Assembly: GCA_947492525.1 (NCBI GenBank)
Contig: CANLNQ010000037.1
Span: 1 to 62,090 of the forward strand
Origin: an uncultured Granulosicoccus sp.
GTDB taxonomy: Bacteria > Pseudomonadota > Gammaproteobacteria > Granulosicoccales > Granulosicoccaceae
Direction: 5' to 3'
Length of the DNA stretch: 62,090 bases
Under the pieces are notes generated by a model that saw only the letters and a list, made by a program, of their open reading frames with translations, searched no databases and was not told the DNA's origin. How positions within the stretch are numbered: the first letter of the stretch is position 1; each line of letters opens with the position of its first letter. Positions 17,836-29,787 of the stretch are shown piece after piece. A program made the translations under genes and the position numbers.

Positions 17836-17957
17836 GAATGCCAGAAACTGCTCTTTACGAATCTTCTGCCATGCGACGAACCTTACCTGTCAGGAATTTC
17901 GCAGCGCTGGGTTTTATCAGTAATAAACCAGAAAAGCAACCCTTGTCCATGTAATGT

Positions 17958-20836
<2,879 letters not shown>

Positions 20837-20841
20837 TTACC

Positions 20842-22416
20842 ATGACTGACTTGCACGATCAACGAATACTGGTTCTCGACTTCGGCGGTCAGACCACGCA
20901 ATTGATAGCCCGGCGTGTGCGTGAATCCGGCGTCTATTGCGAGATCCATCCCTGGGATATCAGCGATGAGACGGTCAGGGATTTCAAGCCGAAAGGCGTG
21001 ATTCTCTCGGGTGGCCCGGAGTCTGTCATCCGGGAAGGCTCGCCAAGCATTCCTCAGGCGGTACTGGGGCTGGACGTGCCCATCCTGGGTATCTGCTATG
21101 GCATGCAGGCCATGGTGCACCAGCTCGGTGGCGAGGTGAAGGCGCAGGCGGCCCACAGTGAGTTCGGCCATGCACGTGTCACGCTGCAGAGCCAGGTTCG
21201 CCTGTTCGACGGTTTGCAGGACCACACCAGCGATGGCAAGGCACAGCTGGATGTGTGGATGAGCCATGGGGACAGGGTTGAGCAATTACCGGAAGGCTTC
21301 ACTCTTGTCGGCACCAGCGACAATGCCCCGGGGGCCATCATTGCCAATGAAGCGGCCGCACGATACGGCATCCAGTTTCACCCGGAAGTCACGCACACGA
21401 CGCAGGGTGCGGAGATACTGCGGCGTTTCGTGCGCGATATCTGTCAGTGTGACGGTCTGTGGACGCCGGACAACATCATCGATGATGCGGTTGCCCGCGT
21501 GCAGGAGCAGGTCGGTTCCGATGAAGTGGTACTGGCACTGTCCGGTGGTGTGGATTCATCGGTGGTGGCCGCTCTGCTGCACAAGGCCATTGGCAAGCAG
21601 CTGACCTGTGTTTTCGTGGACAATGGACTGCTGCGCCTGCATGAAGGTGATCAGGTCATGAAGACCTTCGCCGACAACATGGGCGTGCATGTCATCCGCG
21701 TGAATGCCCAGGATCGCTTCATGGATGCGCTGGCAGGCGTGACCGATCCGGAAGCCAAACGCAAGGTCATCGGCAACCTGTTCATCGAGATCTTCGAGGA
21801 AGAGGCAGAGAAGCTGACGAATGCCAAGTGGCTGGCGCAGGGCACCATCTATCCCGATGTCATCGAATCGGCTGCCAGTACCTCGGGCAGTGCCCACCTG
21901 ATCAAGTCACATCACAATGTCGGTGGTCTGCCGAGCGAGATGCGTCTGAAGCTGGTGGAGCCATTGCGCGAATTGTTCAAGGACGAAGTGCGCACCATCG
22001 GGGTCGACCTTGGCTTGCCGCCCATCATGGTGCAGCGTCATCCGTTCCCGGGACCGGGCCTGGGTGTGCGCATACTGGGAGAAGTGAAGAAGGAATACGC
22101 CGACATCCTGCGAGAGGCCGATGCCATCTTCATCGACGCCCTGCTGCGACACGATCTGTATAACAAGGTGTCTCAGGCCTTTACCGTGTTCCTGCCCATC
22201 AAGTCGGTGGGTGTCACCGGTGATGGTCGCCGCTACGATTACGTGGTCGCGCTGCGGGCGGTCGAGACCATCGACTTCATGACGGCCCGCGCCGCACAGT
22301 TGCCGTGGGATTTTCTCGATGAAGTGTCACGTACCATCTGCAATTCGATACCGCGTATTTCTCGCGTGACCTATGACATTTCCAGCAAGCCGCCAGCCAC
22401 GATCGAGTGGGAGTAG
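20842..22416 (+). CDS. guaA: GMP synthase (glutamine-hydrolysing)
   Basis: Converts XMP, glutamine and ATP to GMP. The class I glutamine amidotransferase domain (residues 1-200) has the nucleophile Cys85 in GICYGMQ; the ATP-pyrophosphatase domain has the PP-loop LSGGVDSS near 232; the C-terminal dimerisation domain ends with the family tail PPATIEWE. The 524-residue length is normal. It is co-transcribed with guaB. Confidence 0.96.
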   Translation: MTDLHDQRILVLDFGGQTTQLIARRVRESGVYCEIHPWDISDETVRDFKPKGVILSGGPESVIREGSPSIPQAVLGLDVPILGICYGMQAMVHQLGGEVKAQAAHSEFGHARVTLQSQVRLFDGLQDHTSDGKAQLDVWMSHGDRVEQLPEGFTLVGTSDNAPGAIIANEAAARYGIQFHPEVTHTTQGAEILRRFVRDICQCDGLWTPDNIIDDAVARVQEQVGSDEVVLALSGGVDSSVVAALLHKAIGKQLTCVFVDNGLLRLHEGDQVMKTFADNMGVHVIRVNAQDRFMDALAGVTDPEAKRKVIGNLFIEIFEEEAEKLTNAKWLAQGTIYPDVIESAASTSGSAHLIKSHHNVGGLPSEMRLKLVEPLRELFKDEVRTIGVDLGLPPIMVQRHPFPGPGLGVRILGEVKKEYADILREADAIFIDALLRHDLYNKVSQAFTVFLPIKSVGVTGDGRRYDYVVALRAVETIDFMTARAAQLPWDFLDEVSRTICNSIPRISRVTYDISSKPPATIEWE

Positions 22417-22443
22417 TTTGCGCAGGAGTGCCTCGTTCCGAAA

Positions 22444-22468
22444 CGCTCTTGCCCTGTTGGCGAGAGCG
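22444..22468 (+). terminator. Hairpin after guaA
   Basis: CGCTCTTGCC (22444-22453) pairs with GGCGAGAGCG (22459-22468) over ten pairs including one wobble, with a 5-nt loop, 28 nt after the guaA stop. Only a weak pyrimidine tail follows. Confidence 0.5.
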
Positions 22469-22541
22469 CTTCATTGATGTCTGGTGAACGGTTGTGTCAG
22501 GGCAGATGATCTGATTGCAGTCTGACTCTTCTCTGCTAGTC

Positions 22542-22568
22542 TTGACGTTCAGGCCCAGCCTGTATATC
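22542..22568 (+). promoter_or_regulatory. Candidate promoter of the thrombospondin-repeat gene
   Basis: TTGACG (22542-22547), 15-nt spacer, TATATC (22563-22568), 22 nt before the ATG at 22591. The spacer is slightly short. Confidence 0.35.
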
Positions 22569-22590
22569 AGACTACAACTACAAGAATAGA

Positions 22591-23832
22591 ATGCAGAAGC
22601 CATCTGTCCGCTTGTCCCCTCAGCGACACACCAGGCCAGCCACGCAGCAGCGGGTTCACGTGACAGGCAAGGCTGGTCCGGCTGTCGCATGGGGCCTGAC
22701 AATGCTTGTCCTGGCCTTGACCGGTCGTGTGCAGACGGTCATCGCCGCGCCCTCACCACAGAACGATCCGGATGGCGATCTGGTGGTGAACACGGCCGAT
22801 GTCGATGACGACAACGATGGCATTCCCGATCTGCACGAAATTGCCATGGATGGATCCGATCAGGACAGCGACGGTGATGGCATGCCAGACCGCCTGGATC
22901 TGGACAGTGACAATGACGGCATTCCGGACTGGCTGGAGTCAGGTGCCACCAAGACGCTGAGTCTGGCCACATTACGTGTTACCGGGGCTCGGTTATCCGG
23001 TGAAGTGGGCGTGAATGGTTTGCTGGATGTATTCGAGTGGCCGGTGGATACCGGCAACATGGCTTACGCGCTGGCGAACACCGATGTCAATGAGGATGCA
23101 CTTCCGGATTTTCTCGATCTGGATTCCGACAACGACGGGTGGCCGGACATTCGTGAAATCGGTGTTCTGCCCGCGTACGACAGCGACGGGGACGCCCGTG
23201 TGGATGCGCCTCCCGGCACGGTAGGCAATGATGGCATTGCCGATTTCCTGCAGCGAGTGAACGATCTGAGCTGCTGTGATCTGAATGGTGATGGAGCCGA
23301 TGACCTGATCCCCATCAATACCGATTCAGGCGACCTGCCAGACTTCCAGGACCTGGACAGCGATAACGATGGACTGAACGATATCGTGGAACTCGGGGGC
23401 AGCGATGCGGACAATGATGGCCACGTTGATAACTTCATCGATGTGGCAGGTGGCCCGGATGGCACGGATGATGGATTACTAGCTTTTCCCTATACGCCGC
23501 GGGATCTCAATGGCAATGCTGTATACGATCATGTGGAATTCGTGCCGACGTCAAACCCGGACCCAGTGCCGAGTGATGACGCTGCCGGTGAAGACCCGGT
23601 CGGCATGCAGCCGCAGCCTGATGGGGAAACTGTTACACCACCCCTGGACGACGAGTTGCCAGGGACCGAACCGGAAGGGGTCGTGCGCACCGGACTGGGC
23701 GCAGCCGGCTGTTCGATAGCGTCGAAAGGCTTTGACCCCTTCTTGTTTCTGTCGATTATCATCAGCGCCATCATGCTGATTCGGCGTTTTAAACCAGGCC
23801 GTGGACAAGCGAATGAAAAGAGAACGAACTAG
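22591..23832 (+). CDS. Thrombospondin type-3 repeat surface protein with C-terminal sorting-like tail
   Basis: A 413-residue exported protein. A signal-like hydrophobic stretch (about residues 29-53) is followed by at least six Asp-rich calcium-binding repeats of the thrombospondin type-3 kind (such as DVDDDNDGIPD, DLDSDNDGIPD, DLDSDNDGLND). A Pro/Asp/Glu linker follows, then a tail of AAGCS, FDPF, one membrane helix and a basic end (RRFKPGRG). That tail resembles Cys-containing CTERM sorting signals of the JDVT type, which are processed by dedicated intramembrane proteases; the assignment is inference. The start could be a later ATG (codon 38) closer to the hydrophobic core. It is 4 nt ahead of an OmpA-type lipoprotein gene. 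Confidence 0.75.
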   Translation: MQKPSVRLSPQRHTRPATQQRVHVTGKAGPAVAWGLTMLVLALTGRVQTVIAAPSPQNDPDGDLVVNTADVDDDNDGIPDLHEIAMDGSDQDSDGDGMPDRLDLDSDNDGIPDWLESGATKTLSLATLRVTGARLSGEVGVNGLLDVFEWPVDTGNMAYALANTDVNEDALPDFLDLDSDNDGWPDIREIGVLPAYDSDGDARVDAPPGTVGNDGIADFLQRVNDLSCCDLNGDGADDLIPINTDSGDLPDFQDLDSDNDGLNDIVELGGSDADNDGHVDNFIDVAGGPDGTDDGLLAFPYTPRDLNGNAVYDHVEFVPTSNPDPVPSDDAAGEDPVGMQPQPDGETVTPPLDDELPGTEPEGVVRTGLGAAGCSIASKGFDPFLFLSIIISAIMLIRRFKPGRGQANEKRTN

Positions 23833-23836
23833 CACC

Positions 23837-24436
23837 ATGAATACCATCAAGTTGGCTGTCGTGATTGGCGCCGTACAGATTCTTGTCGGCTGTGCATCCG
23901 GCAAGGCGCCGACCAGCGGCGTGGAAACCGTTACATTGCCCGAGCCATCCATCTCCACCACCGGGCAGGTCGAACAGGTGGCACAGAAGGCGGATGTGGA
24001 CAGGGATCGCGATGGGGTGGCCGATATCGGCGACCGATGCCTGGGTACCACTGCCGGATCGCTGGTAGATTCCTCAGGTTGTGAAATTGTCACGGGCGTG
24101 ATCGAAGGCCTGAAATTCGAGCCTAACGAATCGGATCTGTCGGTCGAATCTCGCCTGATTCTGGGCAATATGGTTGACGCGCTGCTGCGTTATCCCGACA
24201 CGGTCATTTCCGTGGAAGGCCATACAGACAACCGTGGCTCGGCGGCGGACAACCTCGAGCTCTCCAAACAGCGGGTTCTGTCAGTGGTGCGTTACATGGT
24301 GTCGCAGGGCATGTCACCCGACCGTATCAAGCCCTATGGCTACGGCGAGAGCCGTCCTCGGGCCGCCAATGCGACCGCCGAAGGCAGGGAACAGAACCGT
24401 AGAATCGAGATCAATATAGTGGAAGGCTTGCTGTAG
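23837..24436 (+). CDS. OmpA-family peptidoglycan-binding lipoprotein
   Basis: A 199-residue lipoprotein. The signal peptide ends with the lipobox LVGC (Cys about residue 18), followed by a short linker, one thrombospondin-type-3 repeat (DVDRDRDGVADIGDRC, closed by a second Cys) and a C-terminal OmpA domain. That domain carries the peptidoglycan-binding motif (GHTDNRGSAADNLELSKQR) and the closing NRRIEI. It should anchor the outer membrane to the cell wall. I chose the ATG at 23837 because it begins the lipoprotein signal; a GTG at 23801 would add 12 charged residues. The shared repeat type with the upstream gene suggests they work together at the surface. Confidence 0.88.
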   Translation: MNTIKLAVVIGAVQILVGCASGKAPTSGVETVTLPEPSISTTGQVEQVAQKADVDRDRDGVADIGDRCLGTTAGSLVDSSGCEIVTGVIEGLKFEPNESDLSVESRLILGNMVDALLRYPDTVISVEGHTDNRGSAADNLELSKQRVLSVVRYMVSQGMSPDRIKPYGYGESRPRAANATAEGREQNRRIEINIVEGLL

Positions 24437-24480
24437 CCGAATAAGCTAGGCAAAATGCGCCTGCAGACTCCCAGGACAAC

Positions 24481-24975
24481 ATGATCATCCTCAATTCATC
24501 TCCCAAGCGATCGGTACGGGCACTCGTCGTCGTATGCTCTGTGCTGTTTCTCCATGCGTGCGCAACGACGCCGCCAGCCGTGGACTCGCCGTCACTCGAG
24601 CCTGATACCCCCCGTACCGACGGCTTTGCCCGTGGGGAAACGGAGGATCAGAAGGTGGCGCAATTGTGGTCGTCGGCCGAAAAGGCGCGGCAGAGCGGTC
24701 AGGATGCCGTGGCGCTCAATCTGCTTTACGAGGCGCTGGATATCAGCCCGCAGAACCCCCTGTTGTGGAGCCGGGCAGCCGAGCTGCAGCTGGATGCTCT
24801 GGAAGCCGCCCTGGCGGAAAGCTATGCCACGAAGTCCAATGCCTTTGCCAGTGCTGACGACCGAACGCTGCTGTATCGCAATTGGCTGATCATCGAACAG
24901 GCCCGCCAGATCCGTGGTGATCTGCTGGGTGTCAGGAGCGCGCACAGGAAAGTGCAAGAATACCAATACCGATAA
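24481..24975 (+). CDS. Small lipoprotein with TPR-like helical domain
   Basis: A 164-residue predicted lipoprotein: signal peptide with lipobox LHAC (Cys about residue 27), Thr/Pro/Asp-rich linker, then an alpha-helical part with one TPR-like unit (AEKARQSGQDAVALNLLYEA, then ISPQNPLLWSRAAELQ). No enzymatic motif is present. It follows the OmpA-type lipoprotein by 44 nt and precedes the helicase gene by 51 nt. A scaffold role at the envelope is possible; I recognise no named family. Confidence 0.7.
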   Translation: MIILNSSPKRSVRALVVVCSVLFLHACATTPPAVDSPSLEPDTPRTDGFARGETEDQKVAQLWSSAEKARQSGQDAVALNLLYEALDISPQNPLLWSRAAELQLDALEAALAESYATKSNAFASADDRTLLYRNWLIIEQARQIRGDLLGVRSAHRKVQEYQYR

Positions 24976-25026
24976 CAGACAGGCTGCCGATGTGCAGCTG
25001 CCAACCGGAGCAAGGAGGCACCGGCC

Positions 25027-26982
25027 ATGGACATGATTGATTCGATTAGCGATGTGCTTGGCCAGGACGGGCCAATTGCCAGACATCTGAGCGGCTTTGC
25101 GCCGCGCGCGGAACAGCAGCATCTGGCTGAGGCTATCTTCAGCACGTTTGAAAAGGGTTCCGTGCTGGTCGGCGAAGCCGGCACCGGTACCGGCAAGACC
25201 TTTGCCTATCTGGTGCCTGCCATTCTGTCGGGCCAGCGCATCATCATCTCCACCGGCACCCGCCATCTCCAGGATCAGCTGTTCTACAGTGATCTGCCAC
25301 TGATCAAGAAGGCCTTGTCGTCAGGGGTGTCCACCAGTCTGCTGAAGGGGCGCGCCAATTATCTGTGCAAGCACCGGCTGGAGCGCGCCATGCGCAATCC
25401 GGCCTTGCTTGACGAGAAGCATCAGCAGCATCTGCGCATCATTGCGGAGTGGGCACGCAGAACCACCTCGGGCGACATTGCCGAGGTCATGAATGTGCCC
25501 GAAGATTCCATGGTCTGGAGCTTCATTGTCTCCAACATCGAATTCTGCTCCAAGCACGAGTTCGAGGATCTGGAAGACTGTTATGTCCACCATGCCCGCA
25601 AGAAAGCGCAGGAATCGGACATCGTGGTCATCAACCACCATCTGCTCTCGGCCGATCTGGCCCTCAAGGAGCAGGGCTTTGGTGAGTTGTTGCCCAGTAC
25701 CAATGGTTTCGTCATCGATGAAGCGCATCAGCTGCCCGATATAGCCGCGCAATTCTTCGGCCACAAGTTCAGCAGCCGCCAGATTCTGGATCTGGCGCGC
25801 GACACGGTGGGGGAGCAACTGCATGAAGCGCCGGACATGCGCGAGCTGCGGGACCTCGCTCAGGAGCTGGAAACCGGCATTCGACATTTCCGCCTCGCCT
25901 TTGCCATCGAGCCGGGCCGCGATGCCTGGGTGAGCGTGAAGGACACGGCCGCCATTGAACGTGAGCTGGAACGTCTGACGATTCTGCTGGGTTCTCTGGA
26001 AGAGGCCCTGGCCGAGGCAGCCAGTCGCGGCAAGGGTCTCGAGAGTTGCCACAAGCGGGCCATGCAGCATGCCGAGACGCTCAAGCGCTTTGTGGAGAAT
26101 CCGGCCGATGGCGAATATGTGCACTGGTATGAGACCTTCCGCAACGGCTTCAGCCTCAACATGACGCCGATGACGGTGGCTACACCGTTCCAGAAGGCCA
26201 TGGAAGCGATGACCTCCAGCTGGGTGTTCACCTCCGCCACGCTGGCCGTGGGCGGCGACTTCAGTCATTTCAGCAGTCAGCTGGGGCTGGAGGACTCGCG
26301 CGAGTTGCAAGTGGACAGTCCCTTCGACTATCGCCACAACGCGTTGCTGTATCTGCCTGAAGCTCTGCCTGAGCCACAGCATCCCACGTACACCTCGGCC
26401 ATCGTGGACAAGATCAAGCCGGTGCTGGAAGCCAGTCAGGGGCGAGCCTTTCTGTTGTTCACCAGTTATCGGGCGCTGCACGAAGCGGAGAGATTGCTCG
26501 AAGGTCAGGTTGATTTCCCCTTGCTGGTACAGGGGCAGATGCCCAAGCGCGAACTCATCGAAGCCTTTCAGTCTGTCGGCAATGCCGTGCTGCTGGGCAC
26601 CAGCAGTTTCTGGGAAGGGGTGGATGTGCGCGGGGATGCCTTGTCACTGGTGGTGATCGACAAGCTGCCGTTCGGCTCGCCCGGTGATCCGGTCATGAGT
26701 GCCCGTATCGATCACATGAAGCAGGCGGGTGGCAATCCGTTCTTCGAATTCCAGATGCCGCAGGCCGCTATCGCACTCAAGCAGGGTGTCGGGCGATTGA
26801 TCCGGGATGTGACCGACCGAGGCGTGTTGATGCTGTGTGATCCACGCATTCGCAGTCGACACTATGGTGAGGTCTTCATTACCAGTCTGCCGCCCATGCC
26901 CATCACGCGTGGTCTGGACGAAGTGCAGGAATTCTACGAAAAGGATCGGAAAACTCTGGATGAGGAAATCGCAGAATCATGA
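25027..26982 (+). CDS. yoaA: DinG/YoaA-family ATP-dependent DNA helicase
   Basis: A 651-residue superfamily 2 XPD-like helicase, related to E. coli YoaA and DinG, which unwind DNA 5' to 3' during repair and stalled-fork rescue. Walker A is GEAGTGTGKT (residues 49-58), Walker B is DEAH (231-234), and motifs V-VI (LGTSSFWEGVDVRG, then QGVGRLIR) are conserved. The Fe-S domain has Cys114, Cys174 and Cys185, but the position 5 residues after Cys174, which is Cys in DinG (Cys194, 199, 205 spacing), is Phe179. The ATG at 25027 follows GGAGCAAGGAGG. tsaB starts within its last codons (ATGA overlap). Confidence 0.88.
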   Translation: MDMIDSISDVLGQDGPIARHLSGFAPRAEQQHLAEAIFSTFEKGSVLVGEAGTGTGKTFAYLVPAILSGQRIIISTGTRHLQDQLFYSDLPLIKKALSSGVSTSLLKGRANYLCKHRLERAMRNPALLDEKHQQHLRIIAEWARRTTSGDIAEVMNVPEDSMVWSFIVSNIEFCSKHEFEDLEDCYVHHARKKAQESDIVVINHHLLSADLALKEQGFGELLPSTNGFVIDEAHQLPDIAAQFFGHKFSSRQILDLARDTVGEQLHEAPDMRELRDLAQELETGIRHFRLAFAIEPGRDAWVSVKDTAAIERELERLTILLGSLEEALAEAASRGKGLESCHKRAMQHAETLKRFVENPADGEYVHWYETFRNGFSLNMTPMTVATPFQKAMEAMTSSWVFTSATLAVGGDFSHFSSQLGLEDSRELQVDSPFDYRHNALLYLPEALPEPQHPTYTSAIVDKIKPVLEASQGRAFLLFTSYRALHEAERLLEGQVDFPLLVQGQMPKRELIEAFQSVGNAVLLGTSSFWEGVDVRGDALSLVVIDKLPFGSPGDPVMSARIDHMKQAGGNPFFEFQMPQAAIALKQGVGRLIRDVTDRGVLMLCDPRIRSRHYGEVFITSLPPMPITRGLDEVQEFYEKDRKTLDEEIAES

Positions 26983-27677
26983 AGCTGCTGGCCATTGAAA
27001 CGTCTACAGACGCCTGTTCGGTTGGCTTGTCCGTTGACGGAGCCCTGTCGCTGGATCATCGCATGGCCTCTCAGCAGCATGGAGCGCTGGTGCTGCCCAT
27101 GGCCGATGCGCTGATGGAAAAGGCAGGCATGGCACCCTCACAGCTCGATGCCGTGATATTCGGTCGTGGCCCCGGCAGTTTCACGGGCGTTCGCATTGGT
27201 GTAGCCGTGACTCAGGGTATCGCCCTTGGGGCTGACGCCGGTGTCTTCGGGGTGTCAACACTGCAATCCATCGCACAAGGGTGTTTCCGCGTTCACGGTG
27301 AGACGCATGTGGCAGTGAGCCTGGATGCGCGTATGGACGAGGTGTACTTTGCCGTCTTTGCCTGCGATGACTATGGCTTGATGCAACCCGTTTCGGATGA
27401 AATGCTCGTATCACCCGATGCCGTACCGGAACTGCCCACAGAGGGGATCTGGTGCTGGGCAGGATCCGGGGCAGAGCGTTATCGCGATCGGGTACTGAAT
27501 GCGTCCCCCGGTGCTCGAATTCACGACGAGTGCTGGCCCATGGCGCAGGATCTCCTGGCCCTGGGTATGGCCGGTGTTCTGTCGGGTGCATCACTGCCCG
27601 CCGAGCAGGCAGCGCCGGTCTACCTGAGGGACAAGGTTGCCCAGACCACGGCCGAGCGGGCTGCACTGGCCAGGTAG
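26979..27677 (+). CDS. tsaB: tRNA threonylcarbamoyladenosine biosynthesis protein TsaB
   Basis: Partner of TsaD in making the t6A modification at position 37 of ANN-decoding tRNAs. The 232-residue protein starts with the ASKHA-fold phosphate-1 motif (LAIETSTDACSVGL) and has the family signature GRGPGSFTGVRIG (about residues 54-66). TsaB lacks the metal-binding histidines of TsaD, as here. It overlaps the helicase gene by 4 nt; the yoaA-tsaB pairing is also found in E. coli. Confidence 0.94.
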   Translation: MKLLAIETSTDACSVGLSVDGALSLDHRMASQQHGALVLPMADALMEKAGMAPSQLDAVIFGRGPGSFTGVRIGVAVTQGIALGADAGVFGVSTLQSIAQGCFRVHGETHVAVSLDARMDEVYFAVFACDDYGLMQPVSDEMLVSPDAVPELPTEGIWCWAGSGAERYRDRVLNASPGARIHDECWPMAQDLLALGMAGVLSGASLPAEQAAPVYLRDKVAQTTAERAALAR

Positions 27678-27684
27678 AAACCGC

Positions 27685-27709
27685 CGGGAGTGGTCGATGC
27701 ACACTCCCG
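27685..27709. terminator. Hairpin between convergent tsaB and the ArsC-like gene
   Basis: CGGGAGTG (27685-27692) and CACTCCCG (27702-27709) form a perfect 8-bp stem with a 9-nt loop, 7 nt after the tsaB stop. No clear T-run on either side. Confidence 0.5.
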
Positions 27710-27764
27710 CTTCCAGCTGACAGGGCGATCGAGGGTTCTGCTCTCTGCCACGGCCATTCGTCCT

Positions 27765-28121
27765 TTACTTGAAGATGTCAGCGTAGTGTTCGGGTTTGAA
27801 GCCGACTTCAATGCGATCACCTGTCTTGAGCACGGGCCGCTTGATGATGCTCGGGTTGTCCAGCATCAGGTCAACAGCCTTGTCTTCATCGATGGTGTCC
27901 TTGATCTCCTGGGCGACATTTCGCCAGGTGGTACCTCGTCGATTCAGCAGCACCTCCCAGCCCACCGAGGATACCCAGTCTCGCAGCGTGGCCTCGTCGA
28001 TACCGGCTTTCTTGTAGTCGTGAAACTCGTGTTCGATAGCCTGTTCCGCCAACCATTTTCTCGCCTTTTTCATCGTGTCGCAGTTGGGAATGCCGTACAG
28101 GCGGGTGGTGTCTGTTGTCAT
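27765..28121 (-). CDS. ArsC/Spx-family reductase (YffB-like)
   Basis: A 118-residue thioredoxin-fold protein of the ArsC superfamily. The single active cysteine is Cys14 in GIPNCDTMKKA, and the conserved RPVL segment with a following GFKPEHY end is typical of the YffB/Spx-like branch. True arsenate reductases have an extra Arg triad that I do not see, so arsenate is probably not the substrate; YffB relatives are thought to reduce glutathione-linked thiols. It stands alone, near other redox genes (MBL hydrolase, dps, oxyR). Confidence 0.82.
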   Translation of the reverse strand: MTTDTTRLYGIPNCDTMKKARKWLAEQAIEHEFHDYKKAGIDEATLRDWVSSVGWEVLLNRRGTTWRNVAQEIKDTIDEDKAVDLMLDNPSIIKRPVLKTGDRIEVGFKPEHYADIFK

Positions 28122-28300
28122 GGCCTCGCTTCGATCTGGTGGGTGTTCAGGGTAGAGGGGTAAGCGTCAATGCGTGTAGTGTGACACCGGATACTGCTGA
28201 CGTCAGCCAAAGGGGCCAGCGCCAGCTCATGCGCCTGACGGAAAGTGGCCTCCGTCTCCACATGCCGGCGCTCAAGATCGTCTTGTATCCGTGTGATCGG

Positions 28301-29173
28301 TCAACGAGCGTCGAAGTAGTTGACTGGCACTTTCAGGTATGAGCGCCCATTGTCCTCACTCTCGGGCAGGCGGCCTCCGCGGATGTTCACCTGCAAGGCA
28401 TACAACATCACCTTTGGCAGTGGCAGGGTGATGTCTCTGGCATCACGCACTTCGCAGTAGCCCTGCAAGGTGGTATCGCCACCGACGTGCACATTGTTGT
28501 GCCTGTGCTCGATCACGCTCGCCTCGCATTGAGCCTCACGGCCGTCCGGGGCATAGTCATGCCCAATGAACAGACGAGTCTCATCCGGTAATGACAGTAT
28601 CGTCTGGATGCTCTGGTACAGTGCCGCGGAGCTGCCGCCCGGGAAATCCGCGCGGCTGGTACCACTGTCGGGCATCATGAGTGTGTCGTGAACGAAAGCG
28701 GCATTGCCGGCCACGTACGTGATCGATGCCATGGTATGACCCGGCGAGAAGATGACTCTGACCGGTATATTGCCCACCATGAAGGTCTCACCGTCAGCCA
28801 GAAGCCGATCCCATTGTGACCCATCAACGGGGAAGTCCTCTGGCAGATTGTAGATGTCACGCCAGAGAGCCTGCACCTTGACGACATGCTCACCGATGGC
28901 TGTCGGTGCACTGAGGCGTTCCTTCAACCAGGGGCCTGCGGAAAAGTGATCAGCGTGGGGGTGGGTGTCCAGTATCCATTGAACCTCCATGCCGGTGTCG
29001 GTCACGTAATCCAGTATGCGTTGGGCGTTTCGTGTCTGGATAGACGCAGACAGAGGGTCGAAATCCAGCACCGGGTCCACGATGGCACCCTTCAGGGTCT
29101 CGGGATCGTGAAAGACGTATTGCCAGCTGCCAGTGGGTTCATCCCAGAAGGGTTTGACGACAGGATCTGCCAT
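28301..29173 (-). CDS. MBL-fold hydrolase, persulfide-dioxygenase-like
   Basis: A 290-residue metallo-beta-lactamase-fold enzyme. The metal motif HPHADH lies at residues 71-76, His146 in the GHTMAS motif, the bridging Asp in FVHDTLM near 165-170, and a late His in LFIGHDY. The stretch MPDSGTSRADFPGGSS resembles persulfide dioxygenases (ETHE1/Blh class), which oxidise glutathione persulfide; that function is the best guess, and glyoxalase II-type activity is the alternative. No rhodanese domain is fused. It lies 80 nt downstream of dps on the same strand, in a redox-related group. Confidence 0.8.
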   Translation of the reverse strand: MADPVVKPFWDEPTGSWQYVFHDPETLKGAIVDPVLDFDPLSASIQTRNAQRILDYVTDTGMEVQWILDTHPHADHFSAGPWLKERLSAPTAIGEHVVKVQALWRDIYNLPEDFPVDGSQWDRLLADGETFMVGNIPVRVIFSPGHTMASITYVAGNAAFVHDTLMMPDSGTSRADFPGGSSAALYQSIQTILSLPDETRLFIGHDYAPDGREAQCEASVIEHRHNNVHVGGDTTLQGYCEVRDARDITLPLPKVMLYALQVNIRGGRLPESEDNGRSYLKVPVNYFDAR

Positions 29174-29252
29174 GATTGTATCTCCGTGTTATCGCGCATT
29201 CACCTTGTTTGAATCCATCCTGCGTCAGTGAGCCTGCTCACTGGCGTAGTTG

Positions 29253-29699
29253 TCATTTTTTCTGACTGACGGTCAGCATCCACAGCGTCTTTTCATGCAC
29301 CTCCAGCCGATCGGTCAGCATGCCTGCGCTCACCTCATCATCTTCATCCGCGGCCTGGGCAATGGCCTGTCGCAGTGTTTCGGCAATGGCCCGATGGGAG
29401 GCGATAAGACTGGCGACCATCTCTTCGGCAGAGCTCGCAGGTACTGCTTCATCACCCGCATGGGACATCATCTCGCTGACTGATCGAGGCGCCATGGCAC
29501 CGAGTATCCGAATGCGTTCCGCGATGCCATCCAGTGCTTCAGACAGTTCGGTGTACTGTTCGTCGAACATCTCGTGCAGCTGGCGAAATTGAGGTCCTTC
29601 GACATTCCAGTGATAGCTCTGAGTCTGAAAATACAGGCTGAAGGTCTGACCCAATACCTGCCGCAGGTTGTCAATGGTCTTCTGGTTGCTTGTGCTCAT
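29253..29699 (-). CDS. dps: Dps-family ferritin-like DNA-protection protein
   Basis: Oxidises and stores iron with hydrogen peroxide and protects DNA under oxidative or starvation stress, as a dodecamer. The 148 residues carry the inter-subunit ferroxidase ligands at the expected spacing: His30, His42, Asp46, Asp57 and Glu61 (E. coli His51, His63, Asp67, Asp78, Glu82). The N-terminal arm is short and has one Lys, so strong DNA binding is doubtful. The ATG at 29699 has GAGAGGAG upstream; an in-frame ATG at 29750 would add 17 residues that include the oxyR promoter DNA. It is divergent from oxyR, its usual regulator. Confidence 0.9.
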   Translation of the reverse strand: MSTSNQKTIDNLRQVLGQTFSLYFQTQSYHWNVEGPQFRQLHEMFDEQYTELSEALDGIAERIRILGAMAPRSVSEMMSHAGDEAVPASSAEEMVASLIASHRAIAETLRQAIAQAADEDDEVSAGMLTDRLEVHEKTLWMLTVSQKK

Positions 29700-29756
29700 G
29701 ATCGATCTCCTCTCGTTGACATGTGTTCGAGTGGCTACTGTATGGTACAACTGCTT

Positions 29757-29771
29757 ATCAATCCAATTGAT
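29757..29771. promoter_or_regulatory. LysR-type T-N11-A dyad between dps and oxyR
   Basis: ATCAAT-CCA-ATTGAT is a perfect 6-bp inverted repeat containing a T-N11-A box (T58, A70), the classic LysR-regulator core, in the divergent dps/oxyR gap. Confidence 0.5.
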
Positions 29772-29787
29772 TGTTTGATGGTTCGTA

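Noticed and set aside
27765..28121. True arsenate reductase
   Set aside because: Cys14 is present, but the extra Arg residues of ArsC are not evident and no ars genes are near.
29766..29780. Complete four-tetramer OxyR site
   Set aside because: Extending the ATAG-N7-CTAT pair upstream gives ATTG and GATG, only one of which is close to consensus, so I report only a half-site pair.
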